A stretch of 64,000 nucleotides of DNA from Mycolicibacterium aromaticivorans JS19b1 = JCM 16368. GTDB taxonomy: Bacteria > Actinomycetota > Actinomycetes > Mycobacteriales > Mycobacteriaceae. Location of the stretch: assembly GCF_000559085.1 (NCBI RefSeq), contig NZ_JALN02000001.1, positions 1,240,001 through 1,304,000 of the forward strand, written 5' to 3'. Shown here piece by piece: positions 45,882 through 57,099 of the stretch (positions within the stretch are counted from its first letter, which is position 1; each line of letters starts with the position of its first letter). The notes beneath the pieces were generated by a model that made no database searches, was not told the origin of the DNA, and saw only the letters and a program-made list of their open reading frames with translations. Position numbers and translations under genes: made by a program.

Positions 45882-48601
45882 GGAGGAACCTGCCTAACTG
45901 TAATTTTGAGTATGCCGTCGTCCCCCATCACGCGCGACAAGACTTCAAAACAGGAATTGCGTGGAAACAAGACTTCATTCTCATACGCGAACCTGGAAAG
46001 AGGGGCCACGTGAATGCCATCGTTTCCTATAACGGTCACGAGCGTCGGCGTGGTCCCTGGTTCCGCGCCGCGTGCGAACATCTCAGCAACGGATCGGTCG
46101 AGCGTCGAGCTGTAATAGCCGGGATCGTGGAATACGTCACCTACATTCATTCGGCTGAGCAGTTCATCCGTACCCCGCATCCCTCGCCACGTGGTGGAGG
46201 TCAAGTCGCTCGGATCGAGTCGATACGGAGGTAGCGCGGCCAACCCCTCGTCAGCTTGGTTGATCTTCGACTCCCACAACATGCGTTGTTCATCAGTCAT
46301 ATCGGCGATCGAATGGGCTTGGAGGATTGACTCCTGGCTTGCACTCAGCTGGTCTACATTTCGGAGATAGGGATTGATCGCTTCGAAGGATTCTGTCGTG
46401 TAGTTGTAGATCCCTAGGACGCCATCCTTCGTGATCATCGGGTATTCGTGGGCCACCCTGGTCGCCCATTCGACTATCCGCCGTGGATCTATTGCGCCGT
46501 TCGGCAGACGAAACTCTTTGTCGATCTCGGAGAGGTCCGGGAAGTGGTCACCCGGCACGGCGTGATTCACGGGCGGATCGTGCAATCCAGTGTGTGGCGG
46601 GTTGTTCGGCTGGTGATCCCCCGCGCCGCCGTAGTGTCCGTCCCCGTTCGGCGGCATACCGCCGTCGTGGGGAGAACCACCGCCGTCATGGATTCCACCG
46701 CCTTCGTTGTGGGGAGGGCCGCCTTGGGGCACAACACTTTCGCGGCCATGGGGAGAACTACCATTCCCAACACCACCGTCATGCGGCACAGCACCAGGCT
46801 GGGATCCGCCTGGGACATCCATCGGACGAGCCGATGGATGTCCGCCGGCGGGCCCACCCGAGGCAGGTCCGGCTTCACCTGCAGCCGCAGGACCTGGCGC
46901 TGCAGACTCGGAAGTCGCAGGCGCAGAGGGCACTTCAGCCTTCGGCGCCGGGGCGCCGTCGGGTGTGTGCGTCACCGGCGGGGTGACCGGTTCGCCCGAC
47001 GTCGGAGCCGACGTCGGCTTTCCACCCGTCGGGGAAGGCGCAGGGTCACGAGGAGCCGACGGCGGTCCGGGCTCCGGTGCTTTCGGCAACGGAGCGGGGC
47101 TTCCCGATGAGGGCTTACCGCCGTCCAGGCCAGTCTTGTTCAGCTCATCGAGTTTCGCACCGGCACCCTCAACATCTCGCGCGACACCACGTAAACCACC
47201 TGTCGCCCCGGTCATCTCGGCCACCTCCCCGGCAGCCCGTTCGGTCGTGTTGATTTCCGCCCGCGCGGCCGCCCCCTCCGCGGCGCGCGCCGCACCCCCA
47301 GCGGCCTTAAGACCCGCACCACCGGGTATCACCGCCGACCCGATATCAAAGCCCAACTCCCCGAGGCCGAGGAAAGGACGACCGCTATTGAAGATGTCGT
47401 CGAAATGCGTGACGTCCTTGACCATGTTGATGGAGCCCTCAGGGTCCATCGCAAACGCAGTCGGAGCAGTCATCGGGTTGAACGTCAAGGCCATCTTGCT
47501 CAGACCCTCGATCGTGGCGAGCGTGCCCTTCGGGTCACCGATCGGATCGAATGCCGTCACGAGCCCGCCAACGGTGTTGATCGCGCCGAGTGAAACACCG
47601 GTGGTTGTATCGGTGAATTGGTCGACGATGTTGGCCGCGATGCGGCCGGCATCCTCGCCGAGATAGTTCACCAGCTCCACCCGCATGACGATTTCCATTG
47701 CCCGCGTGTAGTTCTTGATGCTCGTAACGAGCTGCGCCAGCAATTCTTTCCGAGCCGCCGACTGCCGCTTGTGGTTGGCGATCACCGCCTTGATGTCGTC
47801 GGCGACCTCTTGGATCTTCTCTTCGGCGTCGCCGGTGATCAGCTCGAAGACGGTGCCCATGATGCCGTGGTCGACGACCGAGCCCACCACATCCTTCAGC
47901 TTGTTCAACAGGTCACGAATCGCGTTCTGCGTTGTTTCGACATCGTTTGCGAAGCTGGTCAATTGGCCGGCGATCTTCTGCGCCTCGCCGGCCAGCGACG
48001 CCATCGCGGTGCCGATATCGCGCACGGCCGTCTTCATCGGCTCCTTGTCGGGCATCTGCTGCGCGTCGATGGTCGCGTAGGCGCCGGAATTGGCCGACGC
48101 CACACCATAGAGCGGGGTGGCGAAAACGGACCACCCCGCTGCAGCCGCCCTGAGCTCGCTGGGCTCACCGTTGGGCCACCAGTCCCCGACCAGAAACTCG
48201 ACGAGATACCACAACACCGGCGGAGTCTGGCCGGGGCCGTTGACATCTGGATCGCCGCCCGGCGGCGAATACTGTGGCGGCGCCACCGGTGCCGGCAGCG
48301 GAACGGCCCCGCCGCCGATGTCTGCGGCGGCCTCCGCACGCGAATAGTTGGTCGCCGAGCCCTGAATCAGATAGCCCACATGCTGCAGGGCATTTATCCC
48401 CTTGGCGACACCGTCGATCAACGCTCGCGCCGAGTCCTGATACGCGAAGCCGAAAGCGGTTCCCGCCGCATCCTGCCCGGTGTCGGCGTTGTACGAACCG
48501 ATCAAAGAGCCCACCGCGGCCACGATCGCGCCACTCAGCTCACCGACAGCAGCACCGGCACCCGAGAGCGCGGACGGATCTACCCGCAACGGTTCACCCA
48601 T
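45878..48601 (-). CDS. CpnT-like secreted toxin with C-terminal ADP-ribosyltransferase domain
   Basis: 907 residues, three parts. Residues 1-440 resemble the N-terminal channel/delivery module of CpnT: LRVDPSALSGAGAAV, NYSRAEAAADIGGGAVPLPAP, WWPNGEPSELRAAAAGWSVF and DAEEKIQEVADDIKAVI. Residues about 490-690 are a Pro/Gly/His-rich linker (PHDGG, GGSPHDGG). Residues about 728-907 form a mono-ADP-ribosyltransferase: YNYTTESFEAINPYLR, then Arg806 (TWRG), Ser831-Ser832-Thr833 (YYSST) and Glu874-x-Glu876 (YENEVLF). This replaces the TNT NADase of CpnT. ATG 48601 matches the CpnT start. It follows EsxF/EsxE-like genes and precedes a coupled immunity gene. Confidence 0.85.
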   Translation of the reverse strand: MGEPLRVDPSALSGAGAAVGELSGAIVAAVGSLIGSYNADTGQDAAGTAFGFAYQDSARALIDGVAKGINALQHVGYLIQGSATNYSRAEAAADIGGGAVPLPAPVAPPQYSPPGGDPDVNGPGQTPPVLWYLVEFLVGDWWPNGEPSELRAAAAGWSVFATPLYGVASANSGAYATIDAQQMPDKEPMKTAVRDIGTAMASLAGEAQKIAGQLTSFANDVETTQNAIRDLLNKLKDVVGSVVDHGIMGTVFELITGDAEEKIQEVADDIKAVIANHKRQSAARKELLAQLVTSIKNYTRAMEIVMRVELVNYLGEDAGRIAANIVDQFTDTTTGVSLGAINTVGGLVTAFDPIGDPKGTLATIEGLSKMALTFNPMTAPTAFAMDPEGSINMVKDVTHFDDIFNSGRPFLGLGELGFDIGSAVIPGGAGLKAAGGAARAAEGAAARAEINTTERAAGEVAEMTGATGGLRGVARDVEGAGAKLDELNKTGLDGGKPSSGSPAPLPKAPEPGPPSAPRDPAPSPTGGKPTSAPTSGEPVTPPVTHTPDGAPAPKAEVPSAPATSESAAPGPAAAGEAGPASGGPAGGHPSARPMDVPGGSQPGAVPHDGGVGNGSSPHGRESVVPQGGPPHNEGGGIHDGGGSPHDGGMPPNGDGHYGGAGDHQPNNPPHTGLHDPPVNHAVPGDHFPDLSEIDKEFRLPNGAIDPRRIVEWATRVAHEYPMITKDGVLGIYNYTTESFEAINPYLRNVDQLSASQESILQAHSIADMTDEQRMLWESKINQADEGLAALPPYRLDPSDLTSTTWRGMRGTDELLSRMNVGDVFHDPGYYSSTLDRSVAEMFARGAEPGTTPTLVTVIGNDGIHVAPLSRFAYENEVLFPRNSCFEVLSRVMGDDGILKITVRQVPP

Positions 48602-48623
48602 GGCGACTCGTAGCGGACATGAT

Positions 48624-48914
48624 CTAGCCCCAGATTTTCTGGTTCGCCTCGACCGCGCCACTGTAGGACGTGTGCGCATGCTGCCCGGCGGACCGCAACT
48701 GGCCCAGCGCATTTCGCATCATGTCGGCGCCCTCCTTCCACTGTTTGTGGATGGCGGCATGGGATTCACTGGCGACGCCCTCCCACTGCGCATGCAAGTT
48801 GGCCACCACAGCGTCACACTCTTCGAGCATCGAGTCGACGACCGCCTGGTAGGCCGCCATGCGTTCGACGATGTCGGCCAGCTTGTCGAGATCGACGGCA
48901 AATGCGTCAGCCAC
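48624..48914 (-). CDS. WXG100 protein, EsxE-like
   Basis: 96 residues in two helices joined by a W-x-G turn (AQWEGVASESHA). It resembles EsxE of the M. tuberculosis cpnT operon (QWxG, HKQWKEGADMMRNALGQL, AHTSYSGAVEANQKIW). EsxE and EsxF form a complex needed to export CpnT across the envelope via a type VII-like route. It overlaps the EsxF-like gene by 8 bp and lies 22 bp before the toxin start. No YxxxD/E secretion tail is obvious. Confidence 0.87.
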   Translation of the reverse strand: MADAFAVDLDKLADIVERMAAYQAVVDSMLEECDAVVANLHAQWEGVASESHAAIHKQWKEGADMMRNALGQLRSAGQHAHTSYSGAVEANQKIWG

Positions 48915-49227
48915 GGTGAACTCCTCGCAACTGTGTTGCCGACGCCTGCTCGTGAGCTTCGAAAGCCTGCCCGGCTTGACCCAACCGCTCGGCGATGGTC
49001 GCCAGCGCCTGCTGCACCTTCAGCGATCCGTCATGCCACTGTTTCCACGCCGTGCCATACGAACCGCCCGCCGACCCCTCCCAGGTCCCCAGCACCTGCT
49101 GCGCCTCGGTGTCGAGATCGCGCAGCCCCGCCTGCAGATGCTGCGCCCCCGAGGTCAGTGCCTCACACGCCGCCCGCAGAATCGCAGGGTCGACTTTCAG
49201 CACGCCGCCGTCGCCAGTTCCACTCAC
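48907..49227 (-). CDS. WXG100 protein, EsxF-like
   Basis: 106 residues; first gene of the toxin operon. Motifs LKVDPAILRAACEALTSGAQ, GTWEGSAGGSYGTAWKQWHD and HEQASATQLRGV match EsxF of M. tuberculosis closely in spacing. The WxG turn is intact. GTG 49227 (VSGTGDGG) was chosen because family members start here; the upstream open frame is not conserved-looking. The ribosome site is weak. Forms a helical heterodimer with the EsxE-like protein by analogy. Confidence 0.85.
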   Translation of the reverse strand: MSGTGDGGVLKVDPAILRAACEALTSGAQHLQAGLRDLDTEAQQVLGTWEGSAGGSYGTAWKQWHDGSLKVQQALATIAERLGQAGQAFEAHEQASATQLRGVHRG

Positions 49228-49308
49228 AGAGCAAACGCTACTGGCTTGACACCGCGTCCACAATTCACTCCTGAGCAGCAGGACAAGCGGGGAATGCTGC
49301 GGGTACGG

Positions 49309-49839
49309 CTACCCGAAGAGGGTCCGGATCGGATCGCTGCCGTCCCAGTCCACCGCCGCCTGTCGCACCAGCTCACCCATCCCGATCGTCGCCGGGGTCA
49401 GCTCCATCAACTCGATGATCGTCGCCGCCGTTCCGGGCGGGGGTTCGAAGTACGCGTAGCGGGCCGTGCCCGGCTCGCCGCCGGACCACACCACCGGCCA
49501 TCCTGCAGCCTGCCCGGCTGCGAGTGCGGCGTCGTAGTCCTGCGCCCAATAGGCCAGCTGGTGGAAGCCGTCCCCGCCTGCGGAGGTGAACTCCGAGTAG
49601 ATCGACGGCGCATCGTTGTCCTGGTGAATGACCTCGATCTGCATGTCGCCACTGTTGGCCAACCCCAGCGTCAGCTTCACGGTGCACTCCCGGCCGCGGT
49701 AGATCCCGGTCTGCTCGATACCGCGCAGCACATAAAACGGTCCGACACCGAGGTCCAACCAGTTCGCCAGTGCGGCGTCGAAATCCTGCACGATGTAACC
49801 GATTTGGCGGATCACTCCGGGCAGCACAGGTCCAGGCAC
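49309..49839 (-). CDS. VOC/glyoxalase-family protein
   Basis: 176 residues with two beta-alpha-beta-beta-beta modules. Possible metal ligands are Glu in MQIEVIHQ, His in GFHQLAYW and Glu in IIELMEL; the first position (IRQIGYIV) has Gln where His usually is. The substrate is unknown; the family includes dioxygenases, epimerases and glyoxalases. It lies 11 bp downstream of lpqB on the same strand, so it may be expressed from the mtrAB-lpqB operon. It resembles the methylmalonyl-CoA epimerase-like branch only in general form. Confidence 0.78.
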   Translation of the reverse strand: MPGPVLPGVIRQIGYIVQDFDAALANWLDLGVGPFYVLRGIEQTGIYRGRECTVKLTLGLANSGDMQIEVIHQDNDAPSIYSEFTSAGGDGFHQLAYWAQDYDAALAAGQAAGWPVVWSGGEPGTARYAYFEPPPGTAATIIELMELTPATIGMGELVRQAAVDWDGSDPIRTLFG

Positions 49840-49850
49840 CAGATCTCCTC

Positions 49851-51617
49851 TCAGCCGGGCAACACCGGCACCGCGCCGGGCGTCAGGAAAGGCCGTACAT
49901 CCGACCAGGATTGGCTGTTCTCGGCACTATTACCCGACAGCTGCAGCACTCCGCGACTGTCGGACACGTAGACCGCCGCCGGGTTGGCCGCGACCGCGGT
50001 CACCGGCATCACGATGTTGCCGCTCGGCCCGTCGGAGTTCACCCCGTCGATGTTCACGTACGACACCGGGTGCGCGGCATCGGTTCGGGTGACGACGATG
50101 TCGTCGCCGGTGCGCCACGACAGCGAGACCACGGACGATCCCAGCCCGAAACCGAGCCGACGCGGGTAGGTCAGCGCGAACTCCCCGGCCGGGGTCTGCT
50201 CCACGTTCGCCAGAATCACCTGCCCGTTGACCACCATCGCGGCCCGGGTGCCGTCCCGGGAGAGCTGTAAATCGGCTATTGCACCGGGGAATTGGGACAC
50301 CACCGCCGCGGAGTCCACCGGGATCCGGGCGGGCTGACCGGACGCCTGCTCCTGGATCACCCGTACGACGCTGTTGCCGTCCACCACCACCCACACGGCG
50401 TCGTCCAGCGCCCAGGACGGTCGCGTCAGCGACCGTGCATCGGTGGCTTTCGCCGCCACTCCACCATTGGGGCCGATCCACACCGACGAGACCATGTCCG
50501 GCGCGCCGGGCCGCTGCACTGTCACCGACGCGATCGCCTGACCGGTCCGCGACAGCGCCGCCGACACCTGATCGTTCATCTGGCCGAACGATCCGGGCAC
50601 CGGTGTGGCCCGCTGCCCGTCCAGCGACACCAGCGATCCGCGGATCAGCGCATGCACACCTGCCGCGGCACCGTCGACCGCACCCGGATCGGTGGCCGCC
50701 ACATCGGTGGTGTCCCAGCCGTCGGCGAACCGGTCGTCGAGAGCCGCGCCGTCGGCGTTGATCACGTACGGGCCCTTGATGTCCGCCCGCGCCAGTGTCC
50801 AAATGATCTGGGCTGCAAGCAGTTGCCTGCTGTGCGGATCGGTGGTGGTCAAATTCTCCAGGTCGACCTTCGCTCCGCCGTAGCCGCGACCGATACCCGT
50901 CTTGCCGCCGTCGGCCCGGGTCACCGGACCCATCATCTTCACCGGTCCCAGCAGGTTGCGCACCGTGCGGGCCATCTCCGGGCGGGGCCCGGCGATCAGC
51001 TTGGTCAGCAGTTCGGTCGCCAGCTGGTCGGCGTCGGACACCGCGACATACCGCGGATCGGGAACGACGGTCTTGCCGGTCGGGTCGACGAAATAGAGAG
51101 TGTTGCGCTTGTAGGTGGCCTGGAATTGCTGCCAGTCCAGGAACACTCCGTTGGGCAGCTTGTCGATCCGCCAGCCGTCGGGCGTCTGGACCAGCTCGAG
51201 CGGTCCCGGGTCAGGAAGCTGCCCCTCGGCGGTCTCGAAGACGCCGACATCGGACAGCGACCCCAGCATGTCCGCCTTCATCGTGACCGCAACCCGGTCC
51301 GGGGAACGGGTTTCGACGAACACGACATTATCGATCAGCAGCGCACTGCCCTGGTCGTCCCAACTGCTCGAGGCCGAAGCGGTGAGGAACTGTCGCGCCG
51401 CCAGATGCCGGTTCGCCGGGTCAGCGGTGGCCTTGAGGAATTCCCGCAACAGCTGGTCGGGATCCATCCCGGGCGTCGGCTTGGGCAGGCTCTTGGGCTG
51501 GGGCCGCTCGACGGTCCCGATCGCTTGCGGCGCCGAAGAATTCGGCACCCCGGCGCATCCACCGCCCAAGATCACGACCAGACCGGCCAACAACAGGGCC
51601 AGCAGCCGGCGTGTCAC
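49851..51617 (-). CDS. lpqB: LpqB, lipoprotein of the MtrAB system
   Basis: 588 residues. Signal peptide with lipobox ([13 protein letters not shown]; Cys21 is lipidated), then a GerMN-type domain (about 100-230) and a C-terminal beta-propeller-like region (about 320-588: [40 protein letters not shown]). LpqB interacts with the extracytoplasmic domain of the MtrB kinase and tunes signalling and cell division. It overlaps mtrB by 4 nt. Ortholog of Rv3244c. Confidence 0.95.
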   Translation of the reverse strand: MTRRLLALLLAGLVVILGGGCAGVPNSSAPQAIGTVERPQPKSLPKPTPGMDPDQLLREFLKATADPANRHLAARQFLTASASSSWDDQGSALLIDNVVFVETRSPDRVAVTMKADMLGSLSDVGVFETAEGQLPDPGPLELVQTPDGWRIDKLPNGVFLDWQQFQATYKRNTLYFVDPTGKTVVPDPRYVAVSDADQLATELLTKLIAGPRPEMARTVRNLLGPVKMMGPVTRADGGKTGIGRGYGGAKVDLENLTTTDPHSRQLLAAQIIWTLARADIKGPYVINADGAALDDRFADGWDTTDVAATDPGAVDGAAAGVHALIRGSLVSLDGQRATPVPGSFGQMNDQVSAALSRTGQAIASVTVQRPGAPDMVSSVWIGPNGGVAAKATDARSLTRPSWALDDAVWVVVDGNSVVRVIQEQASGQPARIPVDSAAVVSQFPGAIADLQLSRDGTRAAMVVNGQVILANVEQTPAGEFALTYPRRLGFGLGSSVVSLSWRTGDDIVVTRTDAAHPVSYVNIDGVNSDGPSGNIVMPVTAVAANPAAVYVSDSRGVLQLSGNSAENSQSWSDVRPFLTPGAVPVLPG

Positions 51618-53284
51618 ACGCTCTCCCCCGCCGGTTCCCGCTGCCGAACCTGGCGCGAGTCCTTGCGGCCATCCTGACGGTCTGTGGCAACGGGTTTGAG
51701 CGGCAACGGACTGGTGGTGACCTTGTGGCCGCGCACCAGCGGAAGGGTCAGCCGGAAGCAGGCGCCCTTACCGGGTTCACCCCACGCCTCGAGCCGACCC
51801 TGGTGCAACCGGGCGTCCTCGATGCTGATCGCGAGGCCCAAACCTGTTCCGCCGGAACGACGCACGCGGGAGGGGTCCGAACGCCAGAACCGGCTGAACA
51901 CCAGCTTCTCCTCGCCGGGACGCAAGCCGACACCGAAGTCACGGACCGTGACCGCGACGGTGTCCTCGTCGGCAGCCATCCGGATGTGGACCGGCTTGTG
52001 CTCGGCATGGTCGATCGCGTTCGCGATCAGGTTGCGCAGGATGCGCTCGACGCGGCGCGCATCGACCTCGGCGATGACCTCGCTGTCCGGCAGGTTGACC
52101 ATCAGTTCGATCCCGGCCTCGTCGGCAAGGTGGCCGACGTTGCCGAGTGCGCTGTTCACCGTGGATCGCAAATCGACTGCCTCGACCGAGAGTTCGGCGA
52201 CGCCGGCGTCATGGCGGGAGATCTCGAGTAGATCGTTGAGCAGGGTCTCGAATCGGTCGAGCTCGTTGACCATCAATTCAGTGGACCGGCGCAGCGCGGG
52301 GTCCAGTTCCTCGGAATGGTCGTGAATCAGATCAGCCGCCATCCGCACAGTGGTCAACGGCGTGCGCAACTCGTGGCTGACGTCCGAGGTGAACCGGCGC
52401 TGCAGATTGCCGAACTCCTCGAGGTTGGTGATCTGACGTTGCAAACTCTCAGCCATGTCGTTGAACGACACCGCAAGCCGCGCCATGTCATCCTCGCCGC
52501 GCACCGGCATCCGCTCGGAGAGATGGCCCTCGGCGAAGCGCTCGGCGATCCGCGATGCAGAGCGCACCGGCAGCACCACCTGCCGGGAGACCAGCAGGGC
52601 GATCCCCGCCAGCAGGACCAGCAGAACCAACCCGCCGGTGGCCATGGTGCTGCGCACCAGAGTCATCGTGTTTTCCTCGTTGTTGAGCGGGAAGATCAGG
52701 TAGAGCTCGAGATTCGGGACGCGAGACGGCGCCGGAGTACCGATCAACAGCGCCGGACCGCTGAATGCGTTGGTTCGCACCGTCTCGTACTGGTAGCTGA
52801 CCTGGCCGGCTTTGACGAAGTCCCGCAACGACTTCGGGATCTGGTCCACCGGTCCGGCGGCGGTAGCCGCCCGCGGTCCGTCGCCGGGGACCATCAGGAC
52901 CGCGTCGAACGTGCCGGCCAGCGCCGCGCCGGACGACTGGCCGGTTTTGGAGATCAGGGTGTTGCGGGCCAGCTGCAGGCTGCTGTCAAGCGACCGCGCC
53001 TCTTCACCACTGACCGTCCCGCTGACCGTGTTGCGCGCCCGATCCAGTTCCTCGGTCGCCGCGTGAACCTTCACGTCGAGCACCCGGTTCGTGATTTGGC
53101 TGGTGAGTACGAAGCCCAGCGCCACGATCACGGCGGCCGACAGACCCAACGTCAGCACAACCACCCGCAACTGCAGCGAGCGGCGCCAAATCAACCCCAG
53201 TGCTCGACTCAGCGCACTCGTACCCCGAACCAGGGGTCCCGATCGTCCCCACGGACCGCGGATGCGCCGCCTCGAGCCGAACAT
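51614..53284 (-). CDS. mtrB: MtrB sensor histidine kinase
   Basis: 556-557 residues. Two transmembrane helices (about 40-62 and 215-235) flank an extracytoplasmic sensor domain. A HAMP linker follows ([20 protein letters not shown]), then HisKA with [20 protein letters not shown] (phospho-acceptor His), and HATPase motifs [26 protein letters not shown] and [10 protein letters not shown]. Partner of MtrA, controlling cell-wall and division genes. GTG 53287 directly precedes ATG 53284; either may be used. The C-terminal tail is shorter and less proline-rich than in M. tuberculosis. Confidence 0.96.
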   Translation of the reverse strand: MFGSRRRIRGPWGRSGPLVRGTSALSRALGLIWRRSLQLRVVVLTLGLSAAVIVALGFVLTSQITNRVLDVKVHAATEELDRARNTVSGTVSGEEARSLDSSLQLARNTLISKTGQSSGAALAGTFDAVLMVPGDGPRAATAAGPVDQIPKSLRDFVKAGQVSYQYETVRTNAFSGPALLIGTPAPSRVPNLELYLIFPLNNEENTMTLVRSTMATGGLVLLVLLAGIALLVSRQVVLPVRSASRIAERFAEGHLSERMPVRGEDDMARLAVSFNDMAESLQRQITNLEEFGNLQRRFTSDVSHELRTPLTTVRMAADLIHDHSEELDPALRRSTELMVNELDRFETLLNDLLEISRHDAGVAELSVEAVDLRSTVNSALGNVGHLADEAGIELMVNLPDSEVIAEVDARRVERILRNLIANAIDHAEHKPVHIRMAADEDTVAVTVRDFGVGLRPGEEKLVFSRFWRSDPSRVRRSGGTGLGLAISIEDARLHQGRLEAWGEPGKGACFRLTLPLVRGHKVTTSPLPLKPVATDRQDGRKDSRQVRQREPAGESV

Positions 53285-53309
53285 CACCTGCGGCGCTCCT
53301 CCGCGCGCA

Positions 53310-53996
53310 TCACGGCGGTCCGGCCTTGTAACCCACTCCTCGAACAGTCAGCACCACCTGCGGGTTCTCCGGGTCCTTCTCGACCTTCGCCCGCAACCGC
53401 TGGACATGCACGTTCACCAAACGGGTGTCCGCGGGGTGGCGATATCCCCACACCTGTTCGAGCAGCACATCTCGAGTAAACACCTGGCGTGGTTTGCGTG
53501 CCAGCGCCACCAGCAGGTCGAACTCCAGCGGTGTCAGCGAAATCTGCTCACCCTCGCGGGTGACCTTGTGCGCAGGCACGTCGATGTCGATGTCGGCGAT
53601 CGAGAGCATCTCGGCCGGCTCGTCCTCGTTGCGCCGCAACCGGGCACGGACGCGCGCCACCAACTCCTTGGGTTTGAACGGCTTCATCACGTAGTCGTCG
53701 GCGCCCGACTCCAGGCCGAGCACCACGTCCACCGTGTCGGTCTTGGCGGTGAGCATGACAATCGGCACGCCGGAGTCCGCGCGCAGCACCCGGCACACAT
53801 CGATGCCGTTCATGCCGGGCAGCATGAGGTCCAACAACACCAGATCGGGGCGGAGCTCACGCACAGCCGTCAGCGCCTGCGAGCCGTCGCCGATGACCGC
53901 GGTGTCGAAACCCTCGCCACGCAACACGATGGTGAGCATCTCGGCCAGCGATGGGTCGTCGTCGACTACGAGAATCCTTTGCCTCATGGAGTCCAT
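53310..53996 (-). CDS. mtrA: MtrA response regulator
   Basis: 228 residues, OmpR/PhoB family and almost identical to M. tuberculosis MtrA. The receiver domain has the acidic pocket VVDDDPS, phospho-acceptor Asp in [13 protein letters not shown] and the switch Lys in MKPFKPKE. The winged-helix domain includes [20 protein letters not shown]. It controls dnaA, ripA and other division and cell-wall genes. ATG 53996 gives the M. tuberculosis length. Two direct repeats immediately upstream may be regulatory. Confidence 0.97.
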   Translation of the reverse strand: MDSMRQRILVVDDDPSLAEMLTIVLRGEGFDTAVIGDGSQALTAVRELRPDLVLLDLMLPGMNGIDVCRVLRADSGVPIVMLTAKTDTVDVVLGLESGADDYVMKPFKPKELVARVRARLRRNEDEPAEMLSIADIDIDVPAHKVTREGEQISLTPLEFDLLVALARKPRQVFTRDVLLEQVWGYRHPADTRLVNVHVQRLRAKVEKDPENPQVVLTVRGVGYKAGPP

Positions 53997-54004
53997 GGTG
54001 TCAC

Positions 54005-54048
54005 CGAATTGCGACAAACCCCGGCTACCACACGGGCGAGTTGCGACA
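54005..54048 (-). promoter_or_regulatory. Direct repeats upstream of mtrA
   Basis: On the minus strand TGTCGCAACTCG (54037-54048) and TGTCGCAATTCG (54005-54016) repeat in the same direction, 32 bp apart, with one mismatch. That spacing is about three DNA turns. MtrA binds tandem sites and regulates its own operon, so an autoregulatory box is possible, but the match to a published MtrA motif is not clear. Confidence 0.35.
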
Positions 54049-54068
54049 TTTCCGCTGCGTGGGGTCCT

Positions 54069-54698
54069 CTAATCGAGCAGCGCGGCCGCCAACGCCGCCG
54101 GATCGACGTCCGGGACGACGATCGACCAGGGCCCACCCCAGTTAGCGGCACCCAATTCGGCGTACACCGCGCCCGTCCGGCGCTGCAGTCCGTCGTCGCG
54201 TTCATAGGCGTCGCGGGCCCGGTCGGCCTCCTGCCGAGCCCGGTGCCTGGCCCGCTCGGCGGCCAACTCGACCGAGGCGTCGAGCAGGATCTGCCGATCG
54301 GGCGTGGGCAGGGCGAACCGGCCGTACTCGAGGTCGCCCACCCACGACACCGCCTCACCCGAGGCGTCCTGATGCAGACGGGCCGCGCTGTACGCCGCGT
54401 TGGAGGCGACATAGCGATCCAGGATCACCACGTCATTTTCGCGGCGAAGCGCAGCGATCTTATCGATTGCCCCGGCCCGGTCGAGGGCGAACAGCGTCGC
54501 CATCGCGTAGACCGAGTCGGCCAGGTCGCCGTGCTGTCCGTGCAGTGCCTCGCTCGCGAGGTCGGCATGGATCGACTGGCCGTAGCGGGGGAAGGCCAGT
54601 GTGGTGACCGACCTTCCGCCCGCTTCGAACGCGCGCTGCAGACCCTGGGTCAGGGTGCGCTTGCCTGCGCCGTCGAGTCCCTCGATGACGATGAGCAC
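54069..54698 (-). CDS. tmk: Thymidylate kinase
   Basis: 209 residues. P-loop IEGLDGAGKRTLTQGL at the start, DRX motif LDRYVASNAAYSAARL and a lid region near RARHRARQEADRARDAYE. It phosphorylates dTMP to dTDP. Ortholog of Rv3247c. It lies 72 bp upstream of mtrA and 16 bp after sahH on the same strand, so sahH-tmk-mtrAB-lpqB may be read together. Confidence 0.96.
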   Translation of the reverse strand: MLIVIEGLDGAGKRTLTQGLQRAFEAGGRSVTTLAFPRYGQSIHADLASEALHGQHGDLADSVYAMATLFALDRAGAIDKIAALRRENDVVILDRYVASNAAYSAARLHQDASGEAVSWVGDLEYGRFALPTPDRQILLDASVELAAERARHRARQEADRARDAYERDDGLQRRTGAVYAELGAANWGGPWSIVVPDVDPAALAAALLD

Positions 54699-54714
54699 GC
54701 CGGGAGCCTAACGC

Positions 54715-56175
<1,461 letters not shown>

Positions 56176-56281
56176 GTAGAGCCCCTTTTCGTTCGTCATT
56201 GCCGGTGAGCGCGCGATACGCGCGCTGGCGACACCCTCAGCCTGCGGGCTCGCGGGACAGGCGCTTGGAGCGCTCTGACAG

Positions 56282-56914
56282 CTAAGGAATATCGACTACA
56301 CCGTAGCGTTCGGCGAACGGCGTCATCAATCGGGCCAGGTCTAAGGCCACATCGTGGTCGGCCTCGGGCGGCATCGACACGTAGCTCATCGCCAGCCGCA
56401 CGATCGCGCGGGCCAGCACGCCCGAGTCGGCCTCACTGGCACTGACCCAGCTGTTCATGAATGCCTCGGTGAGCTTGGCCGAGGCGCGGGTGATGATCGG
56501 CGCGCTGTCGGTGGTGATCATCTGCAGCAAGTCAGGTTTGGCGACGCCGGTCAGCAATGAGATCACCAGCGGGTCGGCAGCCGATTCGGTGAAGAACACC
56601 CGGAAGCCTTCGGTGAAGGCGGCCAGCACGTCGCCGATGTTGGAGCTGATCGCGGTTCCGATCGCGTCCACCAGGCGGTCGGCCAGCCGGATCGCATAGC
56701 CCTGGGCAAGACCCTGCCGGGAGCCGAATTCGTTGTAGATGGTCTGGCGGCTGACCCCGGCGGTGCGCGCCACGTCGGACAGGGTGATCGCGGACCAGTC
56801 CTTGGTCAGGAGTTCCTCACGCATCGCATCGAGGACCGAGTCTCGCAGCAGGGCGCGAGAGGCCTCGGGATAGGGCACCCGGGGACTCTTCACATGCGCG
56901 AGAGTAGTGGTCAC
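56282..56914 (-). CDS. alkX: AlkX-type TetR regulator of the alkane operon
   Basis: 210-residue TetR regulator, positional ortholog of Rv3249c. [30 protein letters not shown]. The C-terminal domain carries the hydrophobic pocket helices. Start GTG 56914 overlaps the rubB stop as GTGA, so it is the last gene of the alkB-rubA-rubB-alkX operon and probably represses it through the operators at 58550-58592. The inducer is presumably a long-chain alkane or fatty-acid product. Confidence 0.9.
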   Translation of the reverse strand: MTTTLAHVKSPRVPYPEASRALLRDSVLDAMREELLTKDWSAITLSDVARTAGVSRQTIYNEFGSRQGLAQGYAIRLADRLVDAIGTAISSNIGDVLAAFTEGFRVFFTESAADPLVISLLTGVAKPDLLQMITTDSAPIITRASAKLTEAFMNSWVSASEADSGVLARAIVRLAMSYVSMPPEADHDVALDLARLMTPFAERYGVVDIP

Positions 56915-57099
56915 GGCCTCGCGACTTCCACCATCTCGAAGTCCGACTTCGCCGCGCCGCAGTCCGGGCAGCTCCAGTCATCCGGGATGTCGTCCCAGCG
57001 GGTGCCCGGGGCGATGCCGTCCTCGGGCCAGCCTTTGGCCTCGTCGTACTCGAATCCGCACTGGACGCAGATGAACAGCCTGTAGTCCTGCTCGCTCAT
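56911..57099 (-). CDS. rubB: Rubredoxin RubB
   Basis: 62 residues. Two CxxC pairs, [13 protein letters not shown] and [14 protein letters not shown], hold one iron. It transfers electrons to AlkB. ATG 57099 overlaps the rubA stop (ATGA); the long open frame upstream is not rubredoxin-like. This AlkG2-type rubredoxin has the typical acidic surface. Confidence 0.95.
   Translation of the reverse strand: MSEQDYRLFICVQCGFEYDEAKGWPEDGIAPGTRWDDIPDDWSCPDCGAAKSDFEMVEVARP

Noticed and set aside
45878..46500. TNT-type NAD glycohydrolase domain at the toxin C-terminus
   Set aside because: The characteristic TNT sequence is absent; the R / SST / ExE pattern is that of ADP-ribosyltransferases.
45878..48712. 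Longer toxin start upstream of ATG 48601
   Set aside because: The 37 extra codons overlap the EsxE-like gene and do not resemble any CpnT N-terminus.
42513..49260. Insertion sequence or prophage as the source of the accessory block
   Set aside because: No transposase, integrase, terminal inverted repeats, tRNA or phage gene could be found.
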